Part shown: positions 18,872 through 28,540 of the stretch, piece after piece
How the letters are laid out: every line of letters starts with the position of its first letter
Numbering within the stretch: the stretch's first letter is position 1
DNA from: Pseudomonadota bacterium
Lineage (GTDB): Bacteria > Pseudomonadota > Alphaproteobacteria > Rhizobiales > Xanthobacteraceae
Direction of reading: 5' to 3'
Assembly: GCA_023435725.1 (NCBI GenBank)
Contig: JAEYRD010000151.1
Coordinates: 3,189-67,188 of the forward strand
Length of the DNA: 64,000 nt
Notes under the pieces: generated by a model
The model's database searches: none
Seen by the model: the letters and a program-made list of their open reading frames with translations, nothing else
What the model was told of the DNA's origin: nothing
Position numbers and translations under genes: made by a program

Positions 18872-19177
18872 ATGATCCCCGGCGAACTCTTCATTCAGGA
18901 CGGCGAGATCGAGCTCAATGCCGGCCGCAAGACCGTGACGCTGACGGTCGCCAACACTGGTGACCGTCCGATCCAGGTCGGCTCGCACTACCATTTCTTC
19001 GAGACCAACCCCGCGCTGACGTTCGACCGCAAGAAGGCCCGCGGCATGCGCCTCGACATCGCCGCCGGCACCGCCGTTCGCTTCGAGCCCGGCCAGACCC
19101 GCGACGTCCAGCTCGTCGCCATGGCCGGCAAGAAGACCATCTACGGCTTTCGCGGCGACGTGATGGGGAAGCTGTGA
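18872..19177 (+). CDS. ureB: Urease beta subunit
   Basis: A 101-residue structural subunit: MIPGELFIQDGEIELNAGR, GDRPIQVGSHYHFFETNPAL, GKKTIYGFRGDVMGKL. The sequence is complete. In this locus the next gene is not ureC but an HD-domain hydrolase. Confidence 0.97.
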   Translation: MIPGELFIQDGEIELNAGRKTVTLTVANTGDRPIQVGSHYHFFETNPALTFDRKKARGMRLDIAAGTAVRFEPGQTRDVQLVAMAGKKTIYGFRGDVMGKL

Positions 19178-19234
19178 GCATAATGGGAACGAGCGCGGCC
19201 TGGCACGGTTGAGGCGAAAACGAAGGTATTTGCC

Positions 19235-19774
19235 ATGCTGTCCGCTATCCGCCTCATCTCCGAAGCTGCTGATCTTGCCGCGCGCCGGCACAACGGCATG
19301 GCGCGCAAGGGGCGGGGGAACGAGCCTTACATCAACCATCTTGCCGAGGTCGCGAACCTGCTTGCGGCAGCGACGGATGGTGCGGATGCCGAGCTCGTCG
19401 CAGCCGGCTGGCTGCACGATACGATCGAAGACACCGACACCACGCGCGAGGAGCTCGCGCAGAAAATGTCCCAACGTGTCGCCTCCCTCGTCGTCGAGTG
19501 CACCGACGATATGAGTCTGCCGAAGGCCGAACGGCGGCGGCGGCAGGTGCTCGATGCGCCGAAAAAGTCAGCCGCGGCCAAGCTGATCAAGATCGCCGAC
19601 AAGATCAGCAACATCGGCGCGCGCATTCATTCCGACCCCACCGCCGAGGAGCGCGACGATCTGGTCGACTACACCGGCTGGTCGGAGCAGGTGGTCGCGG
19701 GTTGCCGCGGCGGCAATCCATGGCTCGATCAGACATTCGACGAAGCGGTGCAACGAGCGAGGGCCTCGCTTTGA
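19235..19774 (+). CDS. MESH1/SpoT-type HD-domain phosphohydrolase inserted between ureB and ureC
   Basis: A 179-residue single-domain HD protein. The metal-binding set H35, H61-D62 and D122 is present (PYINHLAEV; GWLHDTIEDT; IKIADKISNI), as are R24-K25, E65-D66 and N126, the positions I recall for the small (p)ppGpp hydrolase MESH1 of animals and for the SpoT hydrolase domain. There is no synthetase, TGS or ACT domain, so hydrolysis only. Substrate could be (p)ppGpp, or NADPH as reported for MESH1; neither is shown here. It lies 57 bases after ureB and 37 before ureC on the same strand, so it must be co-transcribed with urease. Confidence 0.85.
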   Translation: MLSAIRLISEAADLAARRHNGMARKGRGNEPYINHLAEVANLLAAATDGADAELVAAGWLHDTIEDTDTTREELAQKMSQRVASLVVECTDDMSLPKAERRRRQVLDAPKKSAAAKLIKIADKISNIGARIHSDPTAEERDDLVDYTGWSEQVVAGCRGGNPWLDQTFDEAVQRARASL

Positions 19775-19811
19775 GCCCTCACACAACATTCAAACGCAAA
19801 CGGGGCTTGTG

Positions 19812-21527
<1,716 letters not shown>

Positions 21528-21681
21528 AATAGCGTCTCGACGCATGTCCCGAGAGCGTGTCCCCAGAGTATGTTCCGAGCGCATAACCGCAGGGCGGCTT
21601 TTCCGGTTTTGCGTTCGATCCAGCCTAGTCTAATGTCCCGCCCGGTATCTTGCCTCAAAAGAAAAGCCGGGAGGATTTCTC

Positions 21682-21981
21682 GTGATCTACGTCGTTGCCA
21701 CCCTGACCATCAAGCCCGAAACTCGCGCCGAATTCATTGCAGCCGCCACCGCCTGCATCAAGGAGACGCGGAAGGAGCCCGGCAATATCGCCTATGACCT
21801 GCATGAGAGCGTCACCGATCCCGCCAAGATGGTGTTCGTCGAGCAGTGGGAAAATGCCGAGGCTCTGGTGCCGCACCGGACCATGGAACACATGAAGACG
21901 TTCGGCCGCGTCGCGGTGAAGTGCTTCACGGCGCCGCCGAAGATCGAAGTGATCACGCCCGAGAAGGTCGACGTCCGTTAA
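21682..21981 (+). CDS. ABM-domain (antibiotic biosynthesis monooxygenase-like) protein, copy 1
   Basis: A 99-residue dimeric alpha-beta barrel protein: MIYVVATLTIKPE at the start, then YDLHESVTDPAKMVFVEQWENAEAL and HRTMEHMKTF. The fold family includes quinol monooxygenases (YgiN) and heme-degrading enzymes; the substrate is unknown. It starts at a GTG preceded by GGGAGGATTTCTC. It shares its start, its WEN/WET motif and its length with the next gene, so the pair arose by tandem duplication. Placement between ureC and ureE is unusual for a urease operon. Confidence 0.85.
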   Translation: MIYVVATLTIKPETRAEFIAAATACIKETRKEPGNIAYDLHESVTDPAKMVFVEQWENAEALVPHRTMEHMKTFGRVAVKCFTAPPKIEVITPEKVDVR

Positions 21982-22002
21982 GCAAGAAGAGGGAACATCC
22001 CC

Positions 22003-22302
22003 ATGATCTACGTCATCGCCACCACGCCCATGAAGCCGGAAAACAAGGACGACTTCATCAAGGGGCACAAGGCCTGCACCGTCGAGACGCTGAAGGAGAA
22101 GGGCTGTCTCTCCTATGATGGCCACGTCAGTGTCAACAATCCGAACCTCTATGTGGTGGTCGAGCGCTGGGAGACACGCGAGGACCTCAACGCACATGCG
22201 AGGGCGCCGCACATGAAAGTGTGGCGGGAGTATTCCGCGCAGATGAAGACGGCGCCGACCGTGATCGAGATCATCAGCGACGGCAAGGTCGAGAAGCTCT
22301 GA
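22003..22302 (+). CDS. ABM-domain protein, copy 2
   Basis: A 99-residue paralogue of the gene before it (MIYVIATTPMKPENKDDF; YDGHVSVNNPNLYVVVERWETREDLNAH; RAPHMKVW). It begins 21 bases after the first copy stops and ends a few bases before ureE. Divergence between copies is large enough to suggest separate roles. No cofactor motif is expected in this family, so activity cannot be read from sequence. Confidence 0.85.
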   Translation: MIYVIATTPMKPENKDDFIKGHKACTVETLKEKGCLSYDGHVSVNNPNLYVVVERWETREDLNAHARAPHMKVWREYSAQMKTAPTVIEIISDGKVEKL

Positions 22303-22305
22303 GGA

Positions 22306-22953
22306 ATGACGCACATGATCCGGGCGACGCAGGTTAGGGGACAGCACCGTTTCACGGAAGCGCCGGCCGACACGGTCGTGCTCGATTTCGACGATCGGCA
22401 CCGCCGTCGCATGGCCATGACGGGGACGCGGGGACTCGAATTCCTGCTCGACCTGGAAAACGCCGTTGCGCTCCGCGGCGGTGATGCGCTGGTGCTGGAG
22501 GACGGCCGGCTGGTCGAAGTGGTTGCGGCACCAGAGCCGCTGCTCGAGATCCGCGGCCGCGATCCGCATCACCTCATCCGTGTCGGCTGGCACCTCGGCA
22601 ATCGTCATCTGCCGACACAGATCATGGCCAAGAGCCTGCGCATTCGCCGCGATCACGTCATCGAGGCCATGGTGAAGGGCCTTGGTGCGCGCGTAATCGA
22701 GATCGAGGCGCCGTTCGATCCCGAAGGCGGCGCCTATGACGATGCGGGGCACGCGCACGGGCACGATGAGCATGCCCATCACGATCACGGGCATCACCAC
22801 GATCATGGCCACGGTCACCATGATCATCACGGCCATGAGCACCACGACCATGCCGCGCATGATCATGAGCACGATCACCACCATCACCACGACGAGCATT
22901 GCGACCATCCTGACCATCACCACGGCCACAAGCATGCTCATGACCACAAATGA
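22306..22953 (+). CDS. ureE: UreE, urease nickel chaperone with long His-rich tail
   Basis: A 215-residue (or 212) metallochaperone. The N-terminal domain (VVLDFDDRHRRRMAMTGTRGLEFLLDLE) and the nickel-binding domain (VGWHLGNRHLPTQ, RIRRDHVIEAMV) are canonical. From about residue 150 to the end the protein is almost entirely His, Asp, Gly and Glu, with dozens of histidines, a nickel store or buffer. The ATG at 22315 has GAGG at better spacing than the one at 22306 and may be the true start. The tail-coding DNA overlaps the ureF start. Confidence 0.95.
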   Translation: MTHMIRATQVRGQHRFTEAPADTVVLDFDDRHRRRMAMTGTRGLEFLLDLENAVALRGGDALVLEDGRLVEVVAAPEPLLEIRGRDPHHLIRVGWHLGNRHLPTQIMAKSLRIRRDHVIEAMVKGLGARVIEIEAPFDPEGGAYDDAGHAHGHDEHAHHDHGHHHDHGHGHHDHHGHEHHDHAAHDHEHDHHHHHDEHCDHPDHHHGHKHAHDHK

Positions 22954-23662
22954 GCGGGACAGCGCCGGTGACCTCGCCGAGCGCGAGGCGGCGGCGCTGT
23001 ACCGGCTGATGACGTGGCTGTCGCCGGCATTTCCGGTCGGCGGCTTCTCTTATTCCAGTGGCATCGAGTGGGCGGTCGAGGCGGACGACATCACCGACAC
23101 CGCGACGCTCGCTGATTGGCTCGACGCGATGCTCGGCGACGGCTCGGGCTTTTGCGATGCGACGTTCCTCGTCCACGCCTTTCGCGCCGCCGAGGCCGGC
23201 GAGGAGGCCGCCTTAAACGATATCGCCGAACTCGCCGCGGCCTTCGTGCCGTCGCGCGAGCGGCAGCTCGAGACGACATCGCAGGGGCGCGCCTTCATCG
23301 ATATCGCGCGTGCCGCGTGGGATGCCGATGGGCTGGACGCCATCGTTGCGGCGTGCAGTTCGCCGCTGGTCTATCCTGTGGCGGTCGGTGTGGTTGCGGC
23401 GATGCACGGCGTGCCGCTGGCGCCGACGCTGCATGCCTTCCTGCATGCGCTGGTCTCGAACTGGATTTCTGCGGCCAGCCGGCTCATTCCGCTCGGCCAG
23501 ACCGACAGCCAGCGCGTGCTGGTGAGACTGGAAGCTGCCGTCGCCGCGACTGCAAATCTTGCGCTGAATGCGACGTTGGACGATCTCGGCAGCGCGACGT
23601 TCCGCGCCGACCTCGCCAGCCTTCGGCACGAGACGCAATATACGCGGCTGTTTCGCTCGTGA
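22940..23662 (+). CDS. ureF: UreF, urease accessory protein
   Basis: A 240-residue protein that joins UreD and UreG in the nickel-insertion complex. Family blocks: LYRLMTWLSPAFPVGGFSYSSGIEW, FLVHAFRAAE, SRERQLETTSQGRAF, and LGQTDSQRVLVRLE. I start at the ATG at 22940 (MTTNERD); an ATG two codons upstream is also possible. Either way the start lies inside the ureE His-tail codons, giving an overlap of about 14-20 bases in another frame. A much longer frame running back to 22736 is only a shifted reading of the His tail. Confidence 0.92.
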   Translation: MTTNERDSAGDLAEREAAALYRLMTWLSPAFPVGGFSYSSGIEWAVEADDITDTATLADWLDAMLGDGSGFCDATFLVHAFRAAEAGEEAALNDIAELAAAFVPSRERQLETTSQGRAFIDIARAAWDADGLDAIVAACSSPLVYPVAVGVVAAMHGVPLAPTLHAFLHALVSNWISAASRLIPLGQTDSQRVLVRLEAAVAATANLALNATLDDLGSATFRADLASLRHETQYTRLFRS

Positions 23663-23684
23663 GCGGTGCGGCATTGAACCAGTC

Positions 23685-23710
23685 GTCGTCCCAGCCTTGC
23701 CCGGGACGAC
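23685..23710. repeat. Short inverted repeat between ureF and ureG
   Basis: GTCGTCCC (23685-23692) and GGGACGAC (23703-23710) form an 8-base stem with a 10-base loop. It resembles the ends of the GTC-type intergenic repeats seen elsewhere in this window. Confidence 0.65.
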
Positions 23711-23730
23711 GTTAAGAGAGAGCGAGCGAC

Positions 23731-24354
23731 ATGTCGAAATCTCACGGCCCCCTGCGTGTTGGTGTTGGCGGCCCCGTCGGATCGGGCAAGACCGCGTTGA
23801 TGGATCTGCTCTGCAAGACCATGCGCGAGCACTACGACATCGCCGCGATCACCAACGACATCTACACCAAATGGGATGCGGAATTCCTCGTGCGCTCCGG
23901 CTCGCTGACGCCGGACCGCATCGCCGGTGTCGAGACCGGCGGCTGCCCGCACACTGCGATCCGCGAGGACGCCTCGATGAATCTGGCCGCGGTGGCGGAT
24001 ATGCGCGCCAAGTTTCCCGGGCTTGACCTCGTTCTGATCGAATCCGGCGGCGACAATCTCGCTGCCACTTTTTCCCCGGAGCTCGCCGACCTCACCATTT
24101 ACGTCATCGACGTGGCGGCCGGCGACAAAATCCCGTCCAAGGGCGGCCCCGGCATCACCCGGTCCGACCTTCTCGTCATCAACAAGATCGATCTTGCGCC
24201 CCATGTCGGCGCCTCCCTTGAGAAGATGGATACGGACGCCAGGCGTATGCGTGGCGAGCGTCCCTTCGTCATGACCAACCTGAAGAAGAGCGAGGGGCTC
24301 GACCGCATCGTCGGTTTCATCGAGGCGAAAGGTGGCCTGAAACGGGCAGGCTGA
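23731..24354 (+). CDS. ureG: UreG, urease accessory GTPase
   Basis: A 207-residue SIMIBI GTPase that powers nickel insertion. P-loop GGPVGSGKTAL, the IYTKWDAEFL block, the nickel-binding CPH motif in GGCPHTAIRED, ESGGDNLAATFSPEL and the base-recognition NKIDLA are all intact. It closes the urt-ure array; 68 bases separate it from ureF, with a small hairpin between. Confidence 0.97.
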   Translation: MSKSHGPLRVGVGGPVGSGKTALMDLLCKTMREHYDIAAITNDIYTKWDAEFLVRSGSLTPDRIAGVETGGCPHTAIREDASMNLAAVADMRAKFPGLDLVLIESGGDNLAATFSPELADLTIYVIDVAAGDKIPSKGGPGITRSDLLVINKIDLAPHVGASLEKMDTDARRMRGERPFVMTNLKKSEGLDRIVGFIEAKGGLKRAG

Positions 24355-24620
24355 CGGGCGCGACGTCGTGGCGCAGGCGCTTTCCGCTGTTAACGCTTGG
24401 GGCAAAGCTGCGACCTGCGGAACAAATTTCGTACAAGGCAATTAACCACCTCCGGTGCCCGGAGCAAAGCCGTCCTGGTCAGACCATCGGCCGGGCGAAT
24501 TAAGCTTTTCAGGCGACCCAAGTTGCGTACCGATGCCTCCTCCTCCATTATCGCCGCCACTGGAGTTCACCCTGTTTCGGCAGATGGCCGTTCGAGCGGC
24601 GTTTATATGCTCCGTGCTTA

Positions 24621-26312
24621 TTGCCGACCTGCTGCTTTTGCCTGAGTAGTCGCGTGGTCCGGCTGGGTTTCATCATCGGCTTCATCGCTCTGCTCGGAGC
24701 TCTGCTCTCCGGGCTTGCGGCCTATCGCGTCCACGACCAGGAGCTAGCGCTGGACCGGATCGCGCTTGCGCGCGCGATCGACGTTCACGCGAGCCTCGTC
24801 CAGGACCGGCTGACCGAGCGCGAGCTGCTTGCGCGCGTCGCCTCAGGCCTGTTCCGCGCGCCGTCGGTGCTCAAGCCGAACATGCTGGAGCCGCTGCGCT
24901 CGGCCATTTATGCCTTCAAGACCGATTTCGTGGTGGCCGGGTGGATCGCCCGGCTCAAGCCGAACGAGCTTGCGGCGGCTCAGACTGTGATCGCCGGGGC
25001 CGGCTTCCCGAATCCGCAGATCCGTTCTTACGACGACAAGCCGATCGATCTTGCCAGCGTGACCCAACCGATCGACGTGCTGATGGACCTCGAGCCGCGC
25101 AGCAACGAGACCAGGGCGCTGCCTGGCCGCAGCTACGACCAGGACCAGGTTCGCAGCGCGATGTTGACGCGTGCCCGGGTTGAGAAACGCTCGGTTGCCT
25201 CCGATCCGGTTGAGCTGCTGCGCGGCGTCGGGCCGGTCGGCATCATCCTGGCCGCTCCTGTCATTCCCGAAGGGGCGACGGAGCCGGCCGGCTTCGTCAC
25301 ATTCTCGTACGAGCTCGCCTCGTTGATGCTGACCAACGACGACCTGTCGCTGTTTGCGGTCGCGCTGAAGGATCCGCGCAGGGAGGGCGGTGAGCTCGTC
25401 GCCAACGATCAGGGCGTGGTCTCGGCACGCATGGCGTCGGCAGACGGGCCGGTGCCGTCGGCGACGCGCACAGTGAGCTTCGGTGGTCGTGACTGGCAGC
25501 TCGGCTATTACGCGAAGACCAATTCGGCGCGGCGTGCGGAGCAGACCGCGATCATCGTTGGCGCGATCGGTTTTGCCATCACTGCCATGGTGTGCGGCCT
25601 GTTCGGCTATGTCGCCTACAACAATCTGCGGCTCAGCCGGGAAATTCAGGTGCGGATCGGCTTCGAGCGGCGGCTGACGGCGGTGATCGACGAGCTCAAC
25701 CACCGGGTCAAGAACATCCTGGCGGTGATCCAGTCGATCGTGACGCGCACCTTGCGCCACGGCTCGGACATCGACGTCGCGCGCGAGCTGCTGATCGGCC
25801 GCATCCATGCCATGTCCAACGTGGTGTCGCTGCTCAGCGAGAGCCAGTGGCAGGGCGTCAAGCTGAAGGGCCTGTTCGAGGCACGCGCCATCCCGCATGC
25901 CGATCGCATCGCCGTCTCCGGTCCGGATATCGCGGTCAGTGCACGCGCCGCGCAGAGCCTGTCGCTGCTGTTCTTCGAGCTCGCCTCGCATTCGGACGAA
26001 GGATTGTCGCTGGTCGGCAAGCATCCTCACATCACCGCGAACTGGACGGTGACGGGGGAGGCGCCAGACGATGTCTTCCATTTCCGCTGGGAGGAATTCA
26101 ACACCAGCGAGGCGACGCGGCGGCCCGATTCCGATTTCGGCCTGATCCTTCTCGACCGCGTCGCGCCCGAGGCGCTCGGCGGCACGGCCAAGCGCTACTT
26201 CACCGACGTTTCCTATGTCTACGAGCTGATCGCGCCGATGGAGACGGTGGTCGACATGACCGAGCGCGACCGCACGGATAAGATCTCGGCGCCCGTGAGG
26301 CCCGCGCGATAA
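24621..26312 (+). CDS. CHASE-domain HWE-family sensor histidine kinase with degenerate ATP-binding site
   Basis: A 563-residue (from TTG 24621) or 552-residue (from GTG 24654) inner-membrane protein. One helix near the N-terminus (VRLGFIIGFIALLGALLSGLAA), a CHASE-type periplasmic sensor of about 280 residues, a second helix (AIIVGAIGFAITAMVCGLFG) and an HWE-type kinase region with ELNHRVKNILAVIQSIVTR; the phospho-acceptor His is residue 361 counted from 24621. The N-box usually reads HELATNAAKYG; here it is FELASHSDEGLS, so the Asn is replaced by His457, and the glycine-rich boxes are also poor. No response regulator gene is next to it. A start between two non-ATG codons remains uncertain. 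Confidence 0.8.
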   Translation: MPTCCFCLSSRVVRLGFIIGFIALLGALLSGLAAYRVHDQELALDRIALARAIDVHASLVQDRLTERELLARVASGLFRAPSVLKPNMLEPLRSAIYAFKTDFVVAGWIARLKPNELAAAQTVIAGAGFPNPQIRSYDDKPIDLASVTQPIDVLMDLEPRSNETRALPGRSYDQDQVRSAMLTRARVEKRSVASDPVELLRGVGPVGIILAAPVIPEGATEPAGFVTFSYELASLMLTNDDLSLFAVALKDPRREGGELVANDQGVVSARMASADGPVPSATRTVSFGGRDWQLGYYAKTNSARRAEQTAIIVGAIGFAITAMVCGLFGYVAYNNLRLSREIQVRIGFERRLTAVIDELNHRVKNILAVIQSIVTRTLRHGSDIDVARELLIGRIHAMSNVVSLLSESQWQGVKLKGLFEARAIPHADRIAVSGPDIAVSARAAQSLSLLFFELASHSDEGLSLVGKHPHITANWTVTGEAPDDVFHFRWEEFNTSEATRRPDSDFGLILLDRVAPEALGGTAKRYFTDVSYVYELIAPMETVVDMTERDRTDKISAPVRPAR

Positions 26313-26525
26313 CCATCGCGCTTCCAGAGCGTCTTCGAGCGAAGTGGATTCCGGTTCGGGTAAAGCAGACGCGTCGAAACAAGGATCCGGAGCCAGTTCC
26401 GATTCCATCGGAACGGAAATGGCTCTAAAGCGCGATGAGATTGGGATGAATCGTCATCGCGCTTTAGGTTATTGTTTGAGCATGATCTTTTCGGAAAATC
26501 GCTTCACACTTTTCCGGATCATGCT
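26313..26525. repeat. Bradyrhizobium-type intergenic repeat with two hairpins
   Basis: The whole gap between two convergent genes is filled by a mosaic element. A perfect 14-base inverted repeat CTAAAGCGCGATGA / TCATCGCGCTTTAG lies at 26425-26438 and 26454-26467. A second stem AGCATGATC / GATCATGCT lies at 26479-26487 and 26517-26525, with inner pairing of TTTTC and GGAAAA. I recognise this text as a family common in rhizobial genomes; it may also act as a terminator for both genes. Confidence 0.8.
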
Positions 26526-27134
26526 TTAGCCTTTCGGTCGCAACACCAGGTCGACCAGATTGCGCGCGTAGGTCGGCGTGATCGGGGCTATGCCAAAGAC
26601 GTAGCGATAGAACAGGCTGCCATATATCGCGTCGTAGAGATTTTCGGGCGGTCCCTCCGCCTGGATGCTGCCGTCCGTCTGGCCCGCGGCGATCATCTCG
26701 ACCAGCGCGTCGCGGCGGAATTGTAAGTAGCGTGCGTAGAACAGCTCCGCCGAGCCGGTCTTTGAAATGCACTCGGAAATGACGGCGAGCTGGACCTTGC
26801 CGAACTCGCCCTGGAGCGCCTCGGCATAGGCTGCGGCATGACGGCGTGCGCGCGCCGCGGGCGTGCCGGAATTCGCAGGCGGCAGCGGCAGCATCTGTGC
26901 GGCATGGTGGAGGAAGGCGTCGATCAGCAGCGCTTCGCGTGACGGCCACCATTTGTAAATGGTCATCTTGGAGACGCCGGAGTGGCGCGCGACAGCGTCG
27001 ATGGTGGTGGCGGCAAGGCCTGTGGCCGCCATCAGCGCATAGGCGCTTTCGAGAATGGCGTTGCTGGTCTCGATCGACCGCGGACGGCCGCGCCGGGGCG
27101 CGCTGTCAGCCTCTTCAGCCCCGCTCTTCGCCAT
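26526..27134 (-). CDS. TetR/AcrR-family transcriptional regulator
   Basis: A 202-residue repressor. The N-terminal helix-turn-helix is clear: SIETSNAILESAYALMAATGLAATTIDAVARHSGVSKMTIYKWWPSREAL (residues about 18-70), followed by a TetR_C-type ligand domain. The ATG at 27134 has GAGGAG about 10 bases upstream. It is 83 bases downstream of opgC on the same strand. Its ligand and target genes cannot be told from sequence. Confidence 0.9.
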   Translation of the reverse strand: MAKSGAEEADSAPRRGRPRSIETSNAILESAYALMAATGLAATTIDAVARHSGVSKMTIYKWWPSREALLIDAFLHHAAQMLPLPPANSGTPAARARRHAAAYAEALQGEFGKVQLAVISECISKTGSAELFYARYLQFRRDALVEMIAAGQTDGSIQAEGPPENLYDAIYGSLFYRYVFGIAPITPTYARNLVDLVLRPKG

Positions 27135-27217
27135 CGTCACGTCCGATCTCCTCGCGCAGAAGCAACCCTGCTCGCATAGCGCAGCCGCAGCGCCGGGCCT
27201 AGCGAAATCGCGAGGAT

Positions 27218-28360
27218 CTAGGCCTGCTGCCGCAAGGCGGCAGGCAGGTCCTGCCGCTTCGACCAGGAGATGTAATAGGCGACCGCGGTCATCGCCGCGA
27301 AGCCAGCCAGGCTCACCGCGATCTGCATCACCACCAGGTTCGGCCCGGTGATCAGAATGAGATGGCCGGCAAAGGACAGGAACACGGCGATGCAGAATAC
27401 CGCGAGCCATTCCTCGCCGCATGTGATCACCGCCTGGAGCGGCCTCCACTTCAGTCCGGGATGGTCGGCCGGAATGAGATGGGTTGCGATGAAGGCGAGC
27501 GCGAGGAAATGGACCACGCGATGCGGCGCGAGATTTTCCTTGTCGGTCGGTGTGATGCTGTTGAGGAAGAGGTCCGGTAAATAGGCGGACAACTCCGGCG
27601 AATGGCGCATCAAGGTAACGGCCATCGCGACGACGAGATAAGCGCCCGCAAGGATCCGCAGCCACGACATGCCGTGTAGCGCGCGCCCGGAGGCGCCGGT
27701 AACGGCGAACCAGCCGCCCAGCACCATCAGCATCTGCCAGCACAGCGGATTGAAGGTCCATTCCTGGTCCGGATAAACCCGGAAATTCCAGTCGAACCAG
27801 CGCGCAGCAACGTACAGCGCGACCGATGCTGCCAGCGTCAGGTTCGGCCGTCGCAGCAGCCCCCATAGCGCGAACGGAAAGAACGCCATCAGCGGGATCA
27901 TCAGCTGCAGCAGGTCGAGGTTCAGCGGCTCTTCCTGGAGCACGAGGCCACGGACCAGAATACGCAGTGGGTGCTCGAGGATGCCCGAGATGTTGTATTC
28001 GTGGATGATCTCCGGCGCCATCGATTGCGAGGCGACATAGGCGATGGTGTCGATATAGATCACGAACAGCACGACATAGGCGGCGTAAAGCCGCCAGACG
28101 CGGCGAAAGATGCGCGTCGCAGCGACCACGTAGCCGCGCTCCAGCGCCATCCTGCCGTGGATGATGGCGACACCATAACCCACCACGAATACGAAGAGAT
28201 CAGCAGCGCCGCTGAAGCCGAAGTTTCTCAGCGTCAGCAGGTTCACGACGTTGTTCGGGATATGGTCGACGAAAACCGACCAGTTGGCGATGCCGAGCGT
28301 TAAATACAGCCTGGCGTCGTGATGGAATGCGGCAAGATTCGCCTTAACGGACGGTTTCAT
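27218..28360 (-). CDS. opgC: OpgC-family membrane protein (glucan succinyl/acyl transfer)
   Basis: A 380-residue protein with about ten hydrophobic helices and the OpgC blocks LTLGIANWSVFVDHIPNNVVNLLTLRNFGFSGAADLFVFVVGYG, DTIAYVASQ and HRVVHFLALAF. OpgC proteins modify periplasmic glucans (or cyclic beta-glucans in rhizobia) with succinate or related groups. No opgGH genes are adjacent, so which glucan it modifies is unknown. It is followed by a TetR gene that may or may not control it. Confidence 0.88.
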   Translation of the reverse strand: MKPSVKANLAAFHHDARLYLTLGIANWSVFVDHIPNNVVNLLTLRNFGFSGAADLFVFVVGYGVAIIHGRMALERGYVVAATRIFRRVWRLYAAYVVLFVIYIDTIAYVASQSMAPEIIHEYNISGILEHPLRILVRGLVLQEEPLNLDLLQLMIPLMAFFPFALWGLLRRPNLTLAASVALYVAARWFDWNFRVYPDQEWTFNPLCWQMLMVLGGWFAVTGASGRALHGMSWLRILAGAYLVVAMAVTLMRHSPELSAYLPDLFLNSITPTDKENLAPHRVVHFLALAFIATHLIPADHPGLKWRPLQAVITCGEEWLAVFCIAVFLSFAGHLILITGPNLVVMQIAVSLAGFAAMTAVAYYISWSKRQDLPAALRQQA

Positions 28361-28540
28361 CGCGGAAAATGACTTTTGGAATCAGGGGCGTCGCTTTTAG
28401 CGGCAACCGCCTGCCCATCCGAGTAGCGTTTGCGTGAGGGGGGGCACGATTTGTCGCTGGCGGCGAAAAATTGCGCAAGGCCAGCCCTTGAATTTCCGAG
28501 AACTTACCGGGGCGCAACTTTCTTAACGCTCTCGCGTCCG

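Noticed and set aside
22736..22939. N-terminal extension of ureF with Thr/Ile/Met repeats
   Set aside because: Out-of-frame reading of the ureE His tail; UreF proteins start near the residues encoded from 22940.
21655..22947. 430-codon minus-strand frame rich in Met/Val
   Set aside because: It is the reverse reading of the ureE His tail and ABM genes.
22740..22950. Short tandem repeats that could be taken for a satellite or CRISPR-like array
   Set aside because: The periodicity comes from His/Asp codons of the UreE tail; there are no spacers.
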